Shown piece after piece: positions 20,430 through 32,553 of a DNA stretch of 64,000 nt. The stretch lies in contig NC_080082.1 in assembly GCF_949987535.1 (NCBI RefSeq), forward strand, positions 45,167,374 to 45,231,373. The letters are read 5' to 3'. Position 1 is the first letter of the stretch, and every line of letters starts with the position of its first letter. The notes beneath the pieces are model-generated. The model had not been told where the DNA came from and did not search any database. It saw nothing but the letters and a program-made list of their open reading frames with translations. The position numbers were made by a program, and so were the translations under genes. Source of the stretch: Balaenoptera acutorostrata (taxonomy: Eukaryota; Chordata; Mammalia; Artiodactyla; Balaenopteridae).

Positions 20430-23400
20430 AGTATTTCAGAGCCAAGGACCCCTCTGGGGGTCCTCAAATCACATTCCTCACTTAAGCGTTCTTTTTTGAA
20501 GAAAGGAAAAAAAAAAAAGGAGGTTATGGATTGCTTTCCTCCCACAGTCCCTGTATCTTATTACTAAATTTTGTTATTTAGCATAAGTTAGAAAGGGTAT
20601 GTGTGCTTGGGGCACGGCAGTGACTGAAAGTGTCATGAATCATTTATTTGCCCACGTCTGTTGTCATCCTTTCACCTTGGAACCCAGGAGGAGTTGTGAG
20701 CAATGGCCTCGGAGAGTTTCCAGTCTTCAGGGTAATAAACCTCAGTGTCCTTCTCTCCTCCTTCCTGTGCTGCCCTGTAATGGGCTGCTGAGCATCGGGC
20801 CCAGGAAGAGGCCCAAGGAAAGCGTGCAGGCGATAAACAATGTTTCCTGTTACAAATGAATGAGACAAATGTGCACACCTGACACCTCTGCCACTGTCTG
20901 AACATAAACTTCATTAGCGCGGATGCGTGGGGTGGTGCACGGACTGTGGGCAGCCATTAATTAAAGCGAGAGCCCCGTACCAGACCCTCACCTGGAATAC
21001 CCCCAAAGGGCTTTCAGAATAGGGTCTGGATGACTCTCCTGCCCTCACTTCACATTGGCATGCGCTCTCCATCCCCACCCCAGGTAGCCCTGGTTTGTTG
21101 GAATATCCTAGAAGGGGTCCCAATGTGGCCATATCCACCTGTACCTTGGACAGGGCAGTTGTGGAATTTCCACGCTGGGGGCTTGAGGGTGACCTGCAGC
21201 TGAAGGTGGGGGCATTGGCATATCCTGAGGATGGGTCTGCAACTGCATGTTCGTTGAGGTAGTTTGAGAGGAACCGATGGTGACAATGGAGGGGGCCAGA
21301 GCTGCTCCCGCTCCCACTCTCCAGCACTGCCAACCTCCTCCCCGCACCTGACTTTCCACCCTCCAGGCCCCCTCCTCCCAGGCAGTGGGGGCCAATTCTC
21401 ACAGCTGGTGACCCAGGCCCCTCCTGGCACCCTCAGTGGAGCCCACACTGAGAAGACCATTGCTGAGGGGGTGCTGATGCTCTGCTGGAGGGCCCCATGT
21501 GCTCACTCACCCCGAGCAGCTGCTGGACTCTGGCACACTCTGATGCTATAAAAATATCAGCACTGCTGCCCCAGCTCCTGGAGAAAGTCTCAGCGTGACA
21601 GCCTGCAAAGTAATGCTACTTTTGAATTTCATCTACAAATCGTGGTTTCCTCCAGACAAGCTCAAACCTGCACAGATGGCCCCTCACACCAAAAAGTAAA
21701 AATAACAAAGCTTGTAATTGTGGGCCTCCCTTTTCCTCTGGGCAGATGTGCTGCTGCACGTTTCAGGAGGCATGCAGCCTGCGTACGGCAGCAAGCCCTC
21801 CCCTCCTGGACACTCTCACTCGCCCCTTCTGGCGCGCTGGTGGGGAGCAGTCATGGCCCCTTGGAGTGTGTTCTTGGAAGTGTTTCTGGGGTGTCCGAGC
21901 CTTTGGAGTGGGGCAGAAAGGTCCAAGGCGGGGAGTTAGAGTGAAAATTCATCCCTCACCCAACTACCCAAGACTGGCCATGTTGCCATCCATGAGACGG
22001 TGTGGGGAAATGGTGGAGGGTTTGGAGCAAGGCCTCATCTCAGGTAAGGCAGTCAGTAACAGTGGGGGCAAGAGGCTGCCATGCATGCCAAAAGCAGGCG
22101 GCATGGTGGGAGACAGGAAGCTCTGGGGCTCCGGATTTACTGAAACCCCTACCTCCACACTCCAGCAGGCCACAGGAGCTTCGATGACCCATTAATTCTT
22201 TCCACCAATGTTTTCTGAGAGTATCTATGCTGGGCCCTGGGGATACAGTTATAGACAAGACAGACCCAGAGGGCACAAGCCCAGAGAACACAGTCAAGGT
22301 CATCTGTGGGCTGGGTGGCCATAGACCCACTGGTCAGGAAGGCCAGAGCAGGAGGCCAGGAGAGAGACAGAGGAGGTAGGAGCCCCTGCCAGAGACTATG
22401 AGAGACACTTGGAGGCTGGGTCCAGTGTGACCCAGCACCCCCAAGGCTCACACTTCTTTCTCATTCAGAGACAGTGGCTGCGGTCTTGGCTCCACCAGAG
22501 GGTCATATGACAGAAAGATATTCAGTGGCAAGTGAAACAATTCAAACTGCCAGGAGAAAAAAGAAATTCTTGGATACAGGCGTCTGGATGGCCCAGGGAC
22601 GTATCTAGCCTCAGGCACGGCTGGATCTGGGTGTTTGCATGCTGTCCTCAAGAATCTATCATCTCCCTTGGTCAGCTCAGCTTTGTTCTTTGCCGACCTC
22701 ATCCTCCGTGTGGCATCTGCTGGTATCTCCAAGCTGATATTCCTACCAGTAAGCCCCTCCTCAATCTCTAGCCAAGGTCCTGGGGATGATTCTCATTGGT
22801 CCAGTGTGGGTCACATGTCTGTCCCTTCTCTAATCACTGGAGGAGGATGCACTGCCAGGAGGATGCAGTGCTCTGACTAGCCAGGCAGGAGCCAGCCGGG
22901 TTGGAATCAGTCCCACCTGAACTACCTGGTTTCACAGAAAGGGTGAAGGGATGCTGGTCTGGAGAAAGCAGCAAATACAGAAACAAACAACAACGAAACC
23001 CTCCCAAAAGATGGTTGACAGCAAAGATGTGAGCATGCTCTGAGACAGCTGCAAAAATCCTGCTTCCAACACGGTTCTTCTTACTGCAGGTGTGTGGCCA
23101 CTGTCACTCATCCCTTCAGCGTCCCTGACTCCACAGTGCTGGCGTCTGTGCTGGGCCCGGGATGCAGGGAAGGTTCTGGACACCCCTGTGGGGAAGGCTG
23201 CCCCGACACCTGGCCTCAGGGGTAGGAGCAGCCCAACACTGAAGTCTGCTTCACCCTCAAACCCTGCAATTTTCCTCTCTGGTGTCTGCTAGGTTTTCTT
23301 GTGTTTTGCTTCCATCTCCCTCTTCCTTAGACCAGCTCGTGAGATTCCCCCACCTGGCCTGGAGGAAAAAAGACAGAGATCAGGAGGGTCCTCACTAGCC

Positions 23401-24000
23401 AAAGCCCCAAGCCTGGGCCTCTCACGCACAAAGCCTCTATTTGTCACCCAGAAGACCACTGTGCATAGATTTGCTCTCCTTAGTAGAATAAGGGTCCGAG
23501 TCCAACATCCCACTGCAGTTCAGGGAGGCTCTGTCAGAACAGGTACGGCCAAACATGTGTGGCCCTTGGTCCAAGGATGGGGGTGGGGCAAAGCAAGTGG
23601 CATTATCAGAGAAAGACATGCTGAGACTGGCTAGTAGGTAAGTAAGCTGGGAGGAGGCAAATAGAAGGGTTCAGCTTCTGGGCCACCACACAGCCTTGTG
23701 TCATTATCCCCACGTGTCTCAGGGAATGCACCTGGGCAAGTCGTTGTTTGACGGTGCATTCACAGTAACTTCCTTAAAACAGATCTTTAGGGAAGAACTG
23801 GCGTCAGGGATTGATTGGGCTCGGATTCAGACGGCAGGAAAGCAAAGTTCTCAGTCTTGGCCTGAGGGCTCCCAGCAGTGTGCACCGCACTGTTGTAAAG
23901 GCTCTGGTTTAGCCATTTAATTCTCCCACAACCCCATTTCAGAGAAGAGCAAACAGATACAGGGAGATTCAGCAACTTGCCCAAGGTCATGTGGGGGAGG
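20430..24000. other. Intergenic; scattered L2/MIR traces only
   Basis: No gene recognised. Weak traces: an antisense L2 3'-end look-alike at 22195-22260 ('ctgggccctggggatacagt', 'agacaagacagaccc') and an antisense MIR at about 23890-23995 ('cttgcccaaggtcatg'). The remaining sequence is moderately GC-rich and otherwise unassigned. Confidence 0.4.
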
Positions 24001-24437
24001 AGAGGGGGGGGTCAGGGGCTGGTTTCGGGGTCAATGGCTGGTTTCAGGGTCCGTGGCTGCACTGCATGAGAAGCCCGGGCCCGGTTAAGGGTTGGGGCCC
24101 AGGTATCTGCTCTCGGGGACTGCGAGGACTGCGGGCCCTGTGGCGTCCCGGCCGCATGTGCCTCGCAAGAGCGCTCGTTAGCCCCCTGGAGCCGGGCAGC
24201 CTAGCTTCTGTGCCCGGGACACGCTCTTCTAGGAATCCTGTGCACTCTGCTCGCCCCTCCCAGGCACCCCGGCCCCAGGCGGCCGCCGACTCCGAGTGCT
24301 GCGCTTCCAGGTCACGCTGCGCAGACGGAGGAGCAGGAAGAGAGGTGAAGGAAGCCGAGGAGGAAGAGGAGGAGAGAGGAGGGAGGAATGCCTGAGTGAA
24401 AGTCGGCGCCGGGTAGGAGCGCTGAGTGCTCTGCGCG

Positions 24438-24454
24438 CCGCTGCAGGGGGCGCT
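24438..24454 (+). promoter_or_regulatory. Candidate CTCF site
   Basis: CCGCTGCAGGGGGCGCT agrees with the CTCF core (CCxSYAGRKGGCRS) except near its second and third positions, a variant common among real sites. It lies in the upstream part of the CpG island, on the plus strand. Confidence 0.45.
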
Positions 24455-25381
24455 GACGACCCCCGGCTCCGGGAAGAGACCGGTGGGCCGGGAGGCGGGC
24501 CGGAGGTCCCGGCCAGCTCCATCCCCCGACCCCGACACCCTGGCGGAAGCTATCATGACGACTTGCTGCGCGCCGCCTCTTGAGCGTCCTCTGGAGGCGG
24601 GCACCACTACTACCTCATTGTACAAACTGGGAATCTTAGGCTTCGCTGAGTGTCCCAGGCCAGGCCCAGCCCCAAGGGGCGGGAGCAGGACGCCAGGAGC
24701 AGGATCCCGGCCCCTACACAAAAGAACCAGGCTGCCTGCGTCGGGACTCTGGCCACACGTCTTTGGAAGGGTTTCTTAGCCTCTGAGGGCTCCGCTTTCC
24801 CCATCTGTGAAATAGGATGGCGCCCACCTCACCGAGTTATCAAAGGTTTATTACGTCCCTTAGGCCAGAGCCTGACACTGCCGAGCCGACTCAGTGTTTG
24901 CCATTGCTAGCAGGGTTTTAGCTAAATGGGAGGAACTGAGCATCAGTGGAGGGCACGCAGGACTGAGCCTGGCCGCTGCCTCCCAGCCCGCCGGCCGCGC
25001 GCTGCCGCAACCGAAGAGTCTCTCTCTGCGAGCAGCTATCTAACACCGCCTTCAGGGCTCAGGCTGCTCTCCACGTGCGGCGTGTTTACACACGTGATGC
25101 CGACACGCCCACCGTTCCAGGGCCACGCCCCCGTCCCGCCCCGCCTCGCCTCGCCTCGCCCCTCTGCGGCTATTGGCTCTCGGCTGAAAGCTGTCGGCTG
25201 CGGCTGCTCGGCGCTGGCTGAACGGAGCGCGACCTCGCGCCGCCCCGACGCCTGCCCAGCAGACTGAGCAGGTCGTTCACTCCTTAGGCAGGCTAGGCTC
25301 GGGCACTGCGCTGGATCCGCGCCTCAACGGGGCGAGCAAAGGGTCTGGCCCAACACAGATGCTCTGCGGGTTGCGCCCGCT

Positions 25382-25500
25382 GAAGGGGCGGGGCCGGAGC
25401 GGCTGGGGGCGGGCCTATGGGCGGGGGCCCTTCAGAGTGTGCCCAGCGGAAGGGGCGGGCCCGGGGCGGCTGGGGGCGGGATTGTGGGCGGGGTCCTTTC
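25382..25500 (+). repeat. Tandem duplication carrying six GC boxes
   Basis: Two units of 52 bp (25382-25433 and 25449-25500, period 67) share GAAGGGGCGGG, GGCTGGGGGCGGG and a TGGGCGGGG-type block. Each holds three Sp1/KLF-type sites. Confidence 0.8.
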
Positions 25501-25859
25501 TGCGCAGGCGCTCCGCAAGGTCGGGCCCGGGGCGTGGCCGTCCCGGGGGCGCGGTGGGCGTTTTCTGTGCTGTGCCGCCACAGTGTGCCGGAACTACTGG
25601 GGGCTCTTGTGTGTTCGCGGTTTGCTAGACCCTGCTACTGAGAGACAGAAATTGATGAAGCTCGGTCATTCGCGGAAGGGCACGTTCAGTCCCAGATTCC
25701 TCTACAATTTCAGCAGAGCCACTCCCCCCTCCCTGGTTTTGTCCCCTTGACTTTCTCAGCCGCCGTTCCTGCTGTCTCCTCGGCATCCTCTGCCCCTCCA
25801 GTGCTGATGTTGCACAGGGCTCTGGCCTCAGAACCCTTGGCTTCTAGGCTGACCCTGGG

Positions 25860-26225
25860 AGATCTGGTCCACTCTCTGGTATTAACTCTCACCTCTGTGC
25901 GCATAATCCTGATAGTTGTACCAGTAGCTAACACATATGTGCTAGGGCACTTTTCTACGCGCTTTGTGAACATTCACTAATACCACTTGGACACGTTACA
26001 CCTAAATCTTTGTCTCCCAGTCCAGACTACTGCCCTCAGCTCCATATCCTTCCATCCAGATGCCCGCTGGACCCCTCACTAGATGTTCCCCAGGCCCCTC
26101 TGAGCAAACACATCTGAAGTGGAACCCACCTTGCCCCAAATCTGTTTCTCCCCACATCTCGCCCTCGGTGAATAACATCACCATTACCCCAGCCACCAAA
26201 CAGGGCTTGAGTTCGGTTTTTCCTT
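25860..26225. repeat. MIR (antisense) then L2 (sense) fragments
   Basis: About 25900-25985 reads like the antisense MIR 3' part ('tagctaacacatatgtgcta', 'gcgctttgtgaacattcact'). About 26010-26215 reads like sense L2 ('cagatgcccgctggacccct'). Both are weak matches. Confidence 0.35.
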
Positions 26226-26340
26226 TTTTCTTTTACTTAGATTTCACATATAAGGGATCTCATACAGTATTTGTCATTCTCCGTGTGACTTATCTCACTT
26301 AGCCTAATGTCCTTAAGGTCCATCCATTCTGTCAAATATC
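26226..26340 (-). repeat. L1 3' fragment, antisense
   Basis: Contains 'agatttcacatataaggg' and 'ttgtcattctccgtgtgact', typical of the antisense L1 ORF2 end region seen again at 33.9 kb and 49.3 kb. Confidence 0.6.
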
Positions 26341-27880
26341 TTATTATTGTGAAATCATCCTCAACATAGAAAACTAGAGAATAAACAGGCTAATTAACCT
26401 AATAAAAGAATTGAACAAAGGTAACTTTATAAGATCAGAATATAAAGTCAATAATGGGTACCTTGGCAATAATAATAAATTTCTTGAAAAAGTAATAAAA
26501 ATAAGATAACTTGCATGATACTGAAGTATAGGAATTCACCTAACAAAAAATGTGCAAGATCTTTAGGGGGCTAACTCTAAAATTCAAATATATCGATTTT
26601 TTTAAAGGGACTTGAATACACAGATAAATAATGGGATAACATCTTAACCTTGAAAGAATGTAAACCCCCCACCAAGTGATCTATATATTCAATGCAATTC
26701 CAGTAAACAATTCCAGCCTGATTGTATTGGGACTTGGGAAACTGATTCTACAATGTATATGGAAGAATAAAGGTCCATGATATGCTAAAACAATTTTGAA
26801 AAAGAAGAACAAAGGGAAGGTCTTGCTCTATAGGCATTCTATAAGCATTAAAACAGATTACAAGACCACAGTAATTAAAATATTGGGATATTGGTACAGA
26901 AACAAATAAATGAATGTAATAGTTTGGAAAGCCCAGAATAAATTCATTTATAAAAGTTGGTATGTTATAGAGAAAAAATTACAAATGATTAGAGAAAGTC
27001 TAGATTATTTAGTAAGTGGCTCTGGGAATATTGATTTTTCTATAAGGGAGAAAAAAATAAAATTGGATCCCTACCTCAGACCTTATACATAAACTGTAAA
27101 TCGATTAAATAATTATTAAAGGTAAGAATATAATGCTAATAAACTAGAACATAGGATAAAATCTCTGTGATAGGAAAGGATTTATCATTATCTCAGAAGC
27201 TTAATCCATGAGGAGGAAAATGATGGATTTGATGACACCAAAATGGAAAATGTTGCTCTACTATAGATAAAATCAACATATAGGTGACAAGCTAGGAGAG
27301 GTATTCTTCATGCCTTAAACCGACATATCTATATTCTAGGCTATAACTAGAATAATTAAGGAACTCCTGAAAATCAGTCCAAAAAAAAAATAAAGGAAAC
27401 CTAATTTTTAAAAAATGGGCAAAAGATATGTACAGGCTGTTCCCAAGAGAAATCAGAATGGCTAAGGTATACAAAAGAGGAGAGGTATCCTCACTGGTGA
27501 TCAGAGAAAGGCAAAGTAAAGGAATGAGGTGCCACATTACCCCAGCCAACTGACACGACTCAGCGGGTCAGATGGCATGAAGTGCTGGCATGGAGGGATG
27601 GGAGAGTGTGTGACAGGTGCAGTGAAATTAAATATGCATGTACATTTGCAGAGCTCAGACTAGGGTGACGGAAGTGAGGCCCTCACTGTCAGGGCAGACC
27701 TCCACTCACGTGGAGGTCCATATGCACTCTGGGCGCCTCACTGCCTCCCTCTGGCCCTGGCCTTGTACCTGGGGACTCAACAGTTCCACTCTTGAATATG
27801 TACCAAGAGAAACTTCCTTAGAGGCCCACAGGAAAAGGCATTCCAGTTCGTTTATGACAGCAGCTATGTAGGTATCTCCC
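26340..27880 (+). repeat. Ancient L1 ORF2/3' fragment, sense
   Basis: AT-rich sequence that in places reads like decayed L1 reverse-transcriptase C-terminal coding sequence ('tcaatgcaattccagtaaac', 'gaccacagtaattaaaatat', 'gtggctctgggaatattgat'). Many stops in all frames. Confidence 0.6.
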
Positions 27881-29135
27881 ACGAGGGAACTGGACAAGTA
27901 ATATTTGGTAAGTGAAGATAATGACAGGGTCTTTCGTGGTGAACAAGGATTGCCCAGCTCTTGGCCTCTGGGGAGGAGGGTGGAAACCTGGTGAATAAAA
28001 CTGAGAGCAAGGCAAAAGGACTTCCATCCACATTTTGTCTGGGAGGGTTTGTAGGTTTCTGAGCCTTTGTCACTGATCCTCCTGCCCCCTCCACCAAGAG
28101 GTGCATTTGGACTTGGCAGGGAAGAGAGAAAGTTGGAAGGTACCCTGAGGTTACCTGTGAAGGATTAGGCATATTTTCACTGTCACATAAAGAAACAGAG
28201 GCCAGAAGTTTCAAGATCTGGCTCCTGTGTCAAGGCAGAAAGGATTTCGAGAGTAAAGCTTGGACTTTGGAGTTTACACACATAGGGTCTAATCCCTTTT
28301 TGACTTCCTATAGATGTGAATTTGGGCAGGAAACCCTGCACAGTGAACTTCAGTTTTCTTTCCAGTGAGATGGGAATAAAAATAAGGCTTAACACAGAGA
28401 GTTAACATGAGGAGTCAAAGGAGAGAAGATATCTGAAACCAGTTCTCTCCTTCCCTGTTTCTCAAACAGCATGGACAAGTAAGGACTCTTTAGGAGTTTT
28501 TGCACACTTTTCTAATCTTCAGATAGCAGTCTGGAGGTCTTTCAGGAGAAGCTCAAGGCCAGGCAATGCAGCTCAGTGGGTGGCAAATGGAATCATCCGT
28601 CAGATTCACATATTTCCATCCCAACCTTTCCAGACTTCAGGTTGTAGGTTAGAACCAACACTGTTTTGGATATTGCTCAGCTGTGGAAGCTTCGGAACAG
28701 CCCCCTGTGGGAGGTGGTCTCCTTACCCCAGTCCACAACTCTGACAACTCTAATTTCAGAGAGAGAGAACTGCATTTTATTTATCTAATGTTAAATTATT
28801 TTGTATTTAAATGAGAAATAGAGCCACATTGAAAAATAATAATATCAATAAAAACTGTAATAATCAGCACCACCCTATTCCAACTGTTGTTAGCATCTGT
28901 GGCGTAGGTCTGCTGTTTCTCCATTTAGCCTCCTTTCCTCCTGGTAACAGTTTCCGATTTTCCACTGGGGGACCAATCCTCCTGTTCTCAGATTGTGGGA
29001 TTTGAGTTGGGTTCAGTCCAGATCAGCTCTGCAGGACCCAGTACAAAATGAAAATGCAAGGCCACTTGTTCAAAAATTATTAAGAATTTCAAGATGCTAC
29101 AGCAGAGCATTAAACCAAGGTAAGGGCCCTATGAG
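27881..29135. other. Intergenic, nothing recognised
   Basis: No gene, RNA or confident repeat. Open frames are short and without similarity. Confidence 0.4.
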
Positions 29136-29139
29136 GCTG

Positions 29140-29500
29140 CACCCTTGAAACCAGCCCTGGGTGGGTGCATGACTCAGGTTTTGCCAATGAAATTCAAAAC
29201 TTTTGCCAGAAAGAGGATCTCACTTTTTGCTTAGATTACTAGATGAGTAAAAAGACAAACCTGGAGTTGTTGACTGCCATCTTTGTCTCACCACGGGGAG
29301 AGCCCTTGCTGGGAAAACATAGTCCAGGAAGAGATGGACTTCCGGTAATATAATGTGAGATGTTGAACTACAGCTCTCAGAAGCACAAGTCACTTCATTC
29401 AGTCTTAGGCTTCAACTCCTTTGAGGTACATCTAAGAATTAAGATTCCTGGAGCATTTCATTCTGTCTTTATGTATATTCACTAAGTTGTAATCATAAAG
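29140..29500 (+). repeat. Ancient LTR-like repeat, family not assigned
   Basis: Shares short blocks with the elements at 42.6-43.1 kb and 54.0-54.5 kb ('ttttgccaatgaaattc', 'tgccatctttgtctcacca', 'gagagcccttgctggg'), typical of mammal-wide LTR relics. No coding capacity. Confidence 0.3.
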
Positions 29501-30430
29501 CACATGTAATGTTATATGCTTTTTAAAAGTTACACTATACCATGAACTTTCCTGGTGTTATTACAGTATTCATAGGCTGTATTGTTTATAGGTTGGTGCT
29601 TTTAAAAATACTTTTGTGATAAACATCACAATGCATATAGTTTGGGGAGAACATTTTTGATGTGATATGATATGCCTTTTCATTTGGACCCTACATAATT
29701 ATGAAGTTTCACTAGGATTTGGAAATTTTGCAACAGCCCAGGTAGGAGGGGTGCTGCAGGATAGGGACAGCCAGCCATTTACAGCCTTGGACACAAACTC
29801 TCTGTGGGGCTTGGTCTGGGAGGGTGGTGGTGTGTGAGTACAGCTTCGAGTGAAGGGGCAGACAGCCCCTGGAAATGTTCAGTGTCACAGCAGGAAGCTT
29901 TCATCTAGTCCAACCTCCTCGTGTCACAAATAGAGAAACTGAGGCCCAGAGAAGGGAAGTCAGCAAGTTAGTGCAGAATGGGGCCTGGAACCCTGTCTTC
30001 ACCATTTGGATGCTCATTTAGGCAGCCTTCGGCAAGCACCTGTGAACCTTCTTGCCACCAGATAAATGACAATCCTGATTCTTGATGGGATTGCAGACTC
30101 CCAGAGACTCTGGACAGTACCTAAGCCCAGAAGCCTTTAAAAGTTCTTTGAGCTCAGCTTGTAGCTCAACTCCACATCCCCCTCAAGTTTCAGCCCATCT
30201 GTCTGCGCCCTTCATAGTCAGTCCTAAAGAAAAGCCATAGGTACAAGGACCTCCCTCCCTTATGCACAGCTGTGCTTTTAGTTTGCTTTAACTGTTGCAT
30301 GGAGCTCCATGCTATACATGTGCAGAAAGTTGATTTGATTTACCCAAGAATGGGCCCTTAGGTTGTTGTTTTTTCTCTCTTCATTTTCAAGTCTATTTAT
30401 TTAAAAAATTAGAGTAACATTTTTGTTTGT
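29500..30430. other. Intergenic; possible L1 3' trace and antisense MIR
   Basis: 29500-29720 resembles an antisense LINE 3' end ('gtgataaacatcacaatgc'). About 29905-29990 resembles antisense MIR ('gagaaactgaggcccagaga'). Otherwise nothing recognised. Confidence 0.35.
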
Positions 30431-30436
30431 CTGTTT

Positions 30437-30764
30437 TTTTGCCCGCACCACGCTGCATGCAGGATCTTAGTTCCCTGACCAGGGATGATCGAACCCATGC
30501 ACTCTGCGGTGGAAGCACGGATTCTTTTTTTTTTTTTAGATTTTTTTTGATGTGAACCATTTTTAAACTCTCTATTAAATTTGTTAAAATATTGCTTCTG
30601 TTTTATGTTTTGGTTTTCTGGCCCTGAGGTATGTGGGGTCTTAGCTCACTGACCAGGGATCAAACCTGCACCTCCTGCCTTGGAAGGCGAAGTCTTAACC
30701 ACTGGACTGCCAGGGAAGTCCCAGAAGCACGGATTCTTAACCACTGTGCCACCAGGGAAGTCCC
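30437..30764 (-). mobile_element. Two nested tRNA-derived SINEs, both antisense
   Basis: An outer SINE (30437-30526 plus 30739-30764) is split by an inner SINE (30527-30723). The inner copy is flanked by exact 15-bp duplications GAAGCACGGATTCTT at 30512-30526 and 30724-30738, which come from the outer SINE. Both start GGACTTCCCTGG-like when read on the minus strand. The inner copy has the 'aatattttaacaaatttaat' tail seen in older cetartiodactyl SINEs. Confidence 0.85.
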
Positions 30765-32237
30765 CGACATATGTATGTTTTAAAATCAAATTTATTGAGG
30801 TATAATTTATAACAAGATGCACCCATTTTGAGTAAGTTTTTTAAAAGGGTTACATCAATGTAACCACTACCACAATCAAGATACAGAATGTTTCCATCAC
30901 CACAAAAATTTTCTTCTTGCTCCTTTGCAGTCAGAGTCTCCAACTCCAGGCAATCACTGATTCATTTTGTGCCCTTGTAAGTCAGCTTTGTCTTTTTTAG
31001 TTTTATGTAAATCACCTACACTACGTACTTTGTGTCTGGCTTCTTTCACTCAGCAAAAAATCTGTGAGATTCATCTGTGTTGTTGCATGTAGCAGTAGTT
31101 CTTTGTCTCGCTGAATGTTATGCCATTGTATGGTTATATTACAATTTGTTTATCTGCTCACCCACTGATGGACGTTTGGTTGTATTCAGTTTGGGGCTAT
31201 TGTGAATAAAACTGCTATGGGCATTCATGTAGAAGTCTGTGTTTTAATTTCTCTTGGAAATTTCTGGAATGGGATTGCTGTATTGTATTGTAAGTATATA
31301 TTTAATCTTATGTTTAACTAACACTGTGTTTTCCAAAGTAGTTGTACCATTTTGCACTCCCACCAGCAGTATATGAGATTTCCAGCTCCTTCATATCCTC
31401 ACCAACACTTGGTATTGGCAGTCTTTTTAATTTTAGCCATTCTAGTGAGTGTGTAGTAGTTTGCTATTATGGATTTCATTTGCATTTCCTTCGTAAGCAG
31501 AACATCTTTTCATGTGCTTTGTGCCATGGCCATTTGTATATTTTCTTTTGTGAACTGGCTGTTTAAATCTTTCCCTAGTTATAATTAATTCATTAATTAA
31601 TTGAAGTATAATTGATTTATAATATTATATTAATTTCAGGTGTACTGCATTGTGATTCAATATTTTAGTACATTACAAAATGATCGCCACAATAAATTTA
31701 GTTACTATCATCATACAAAGTTATTACAATATTATTGACTGTATTTCCTATGCTGCACATTACATCCCCACCCCTAGTTTTAAATTAGGTGATTTGTCCT
31801 CTTATTATTGAGTTGTAAAAGTTCTTATGTATTTGGGATAAAGTCCTACATCAGATATATGTATTGACAATATTTTCTGTCAGTCTGTGCCTTGCCTTTT
31901 CATTTTCTTAAAAATAAATTTCAAAGGGTAGGTTTTAATTTTCATGAAGTGTAAGTTTACCATTTTTTTCTTTAATGGTTCATGCTTTTTTGAGACGTTA
32001 AAATTTTTTTTGCCTACTCCAAAGTCACAAATATTTTATTCTATATTTTCTTCTAGTGGTTTTATAGTTTTTATCTTCAGGTCTATGAACTACTTTGATT
32101 TAATTTTGTGTGACATAAAGTAAGAATCAAGGTTTGGGTTTTTTTCTATATGATCTCCTGTTATTCTAACATCATTTGTTGAAGAGACTATTCTTTCCCC
32201 ATTGAATCACCTTGGAGTATTTGTCAAGTCAATTGGC

Positions 32238-32553
32238 GTGCTTCCCTGGTGGCACAGTGGTTGAGAATCTGCCTGCCAAAGCAGGGGACACGGGTTCAAG
32301 CCCTGATCTGGGAAGATCCCACATGCCGCAGAGCAACTAGGCCCGTGAGCCACAACTACTGAGCCTGCGCATCTGGAACTTGTGCTCTGCAACAAGAAAG
32401 GCCGCGATAGTGAGAGGCCCGCACACCGCAATGAAGAGTGGCCCCCGCTTGCCACAACTAGAGAAAGCCCTTGCACAGAAACGAAGACCCAACACAGCCA
32501 AAAATAAAATAAATAAATAAAAAATAAAAATAAAGGAATTCCTTTTAAAAAAA
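32238..32553 (+). mobile_element. CHR-type SINE with a short 3' extension ending in TTTT
   Basis: The SINE begins at 32240 (GCTTCCCTGG). An exact 12-bp duplication, AAGTCAATTGGC, lies at 32226-32237 and 32554-32565. After the taaa tail comes GGAATTCCTTTT and then an A run. The TTTT is a Pol III terminator lying immediately before the A-tail. Inserted in the L1 mosaic. Confidence 0.88.

Larger units (their letters stand above)
24000..25650. promoter_or_regulatory. Orphan CpG island with promoter-like motifs
   Basis: G+C and CpG rise sharply from about 24.0 kb and stay high to 25.65 kb. Motifs seen: an inverted CCAAT box (ATTGG, 25172-25176), a tandem array of six GC boxes (25382-25500), an NRF1-like TGCGCAGGCGCT (25501-25512) and an ETS core CCGGAA (25588-25593). 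There is no known protein start nearby. It could be the promoter of an unannotated or non-coding transcript, or an alternative upstream promoter of a downstream gene; direction cannot be decided. Confidence 0.6.

Noticed and set aside
20160..20545. Open frames with long Val-Cys or Thr-His runs
   Set aside because: Direct translation of the (GT)n microsatellite.
24044..24721. 225-aa minus-strand open frame in the CpG island at 24 kb
   Set aside because: Low-complexity Ser/Arg/Pro/Gly sequence, overlapped by plus-strand frames; no similarity recognised.
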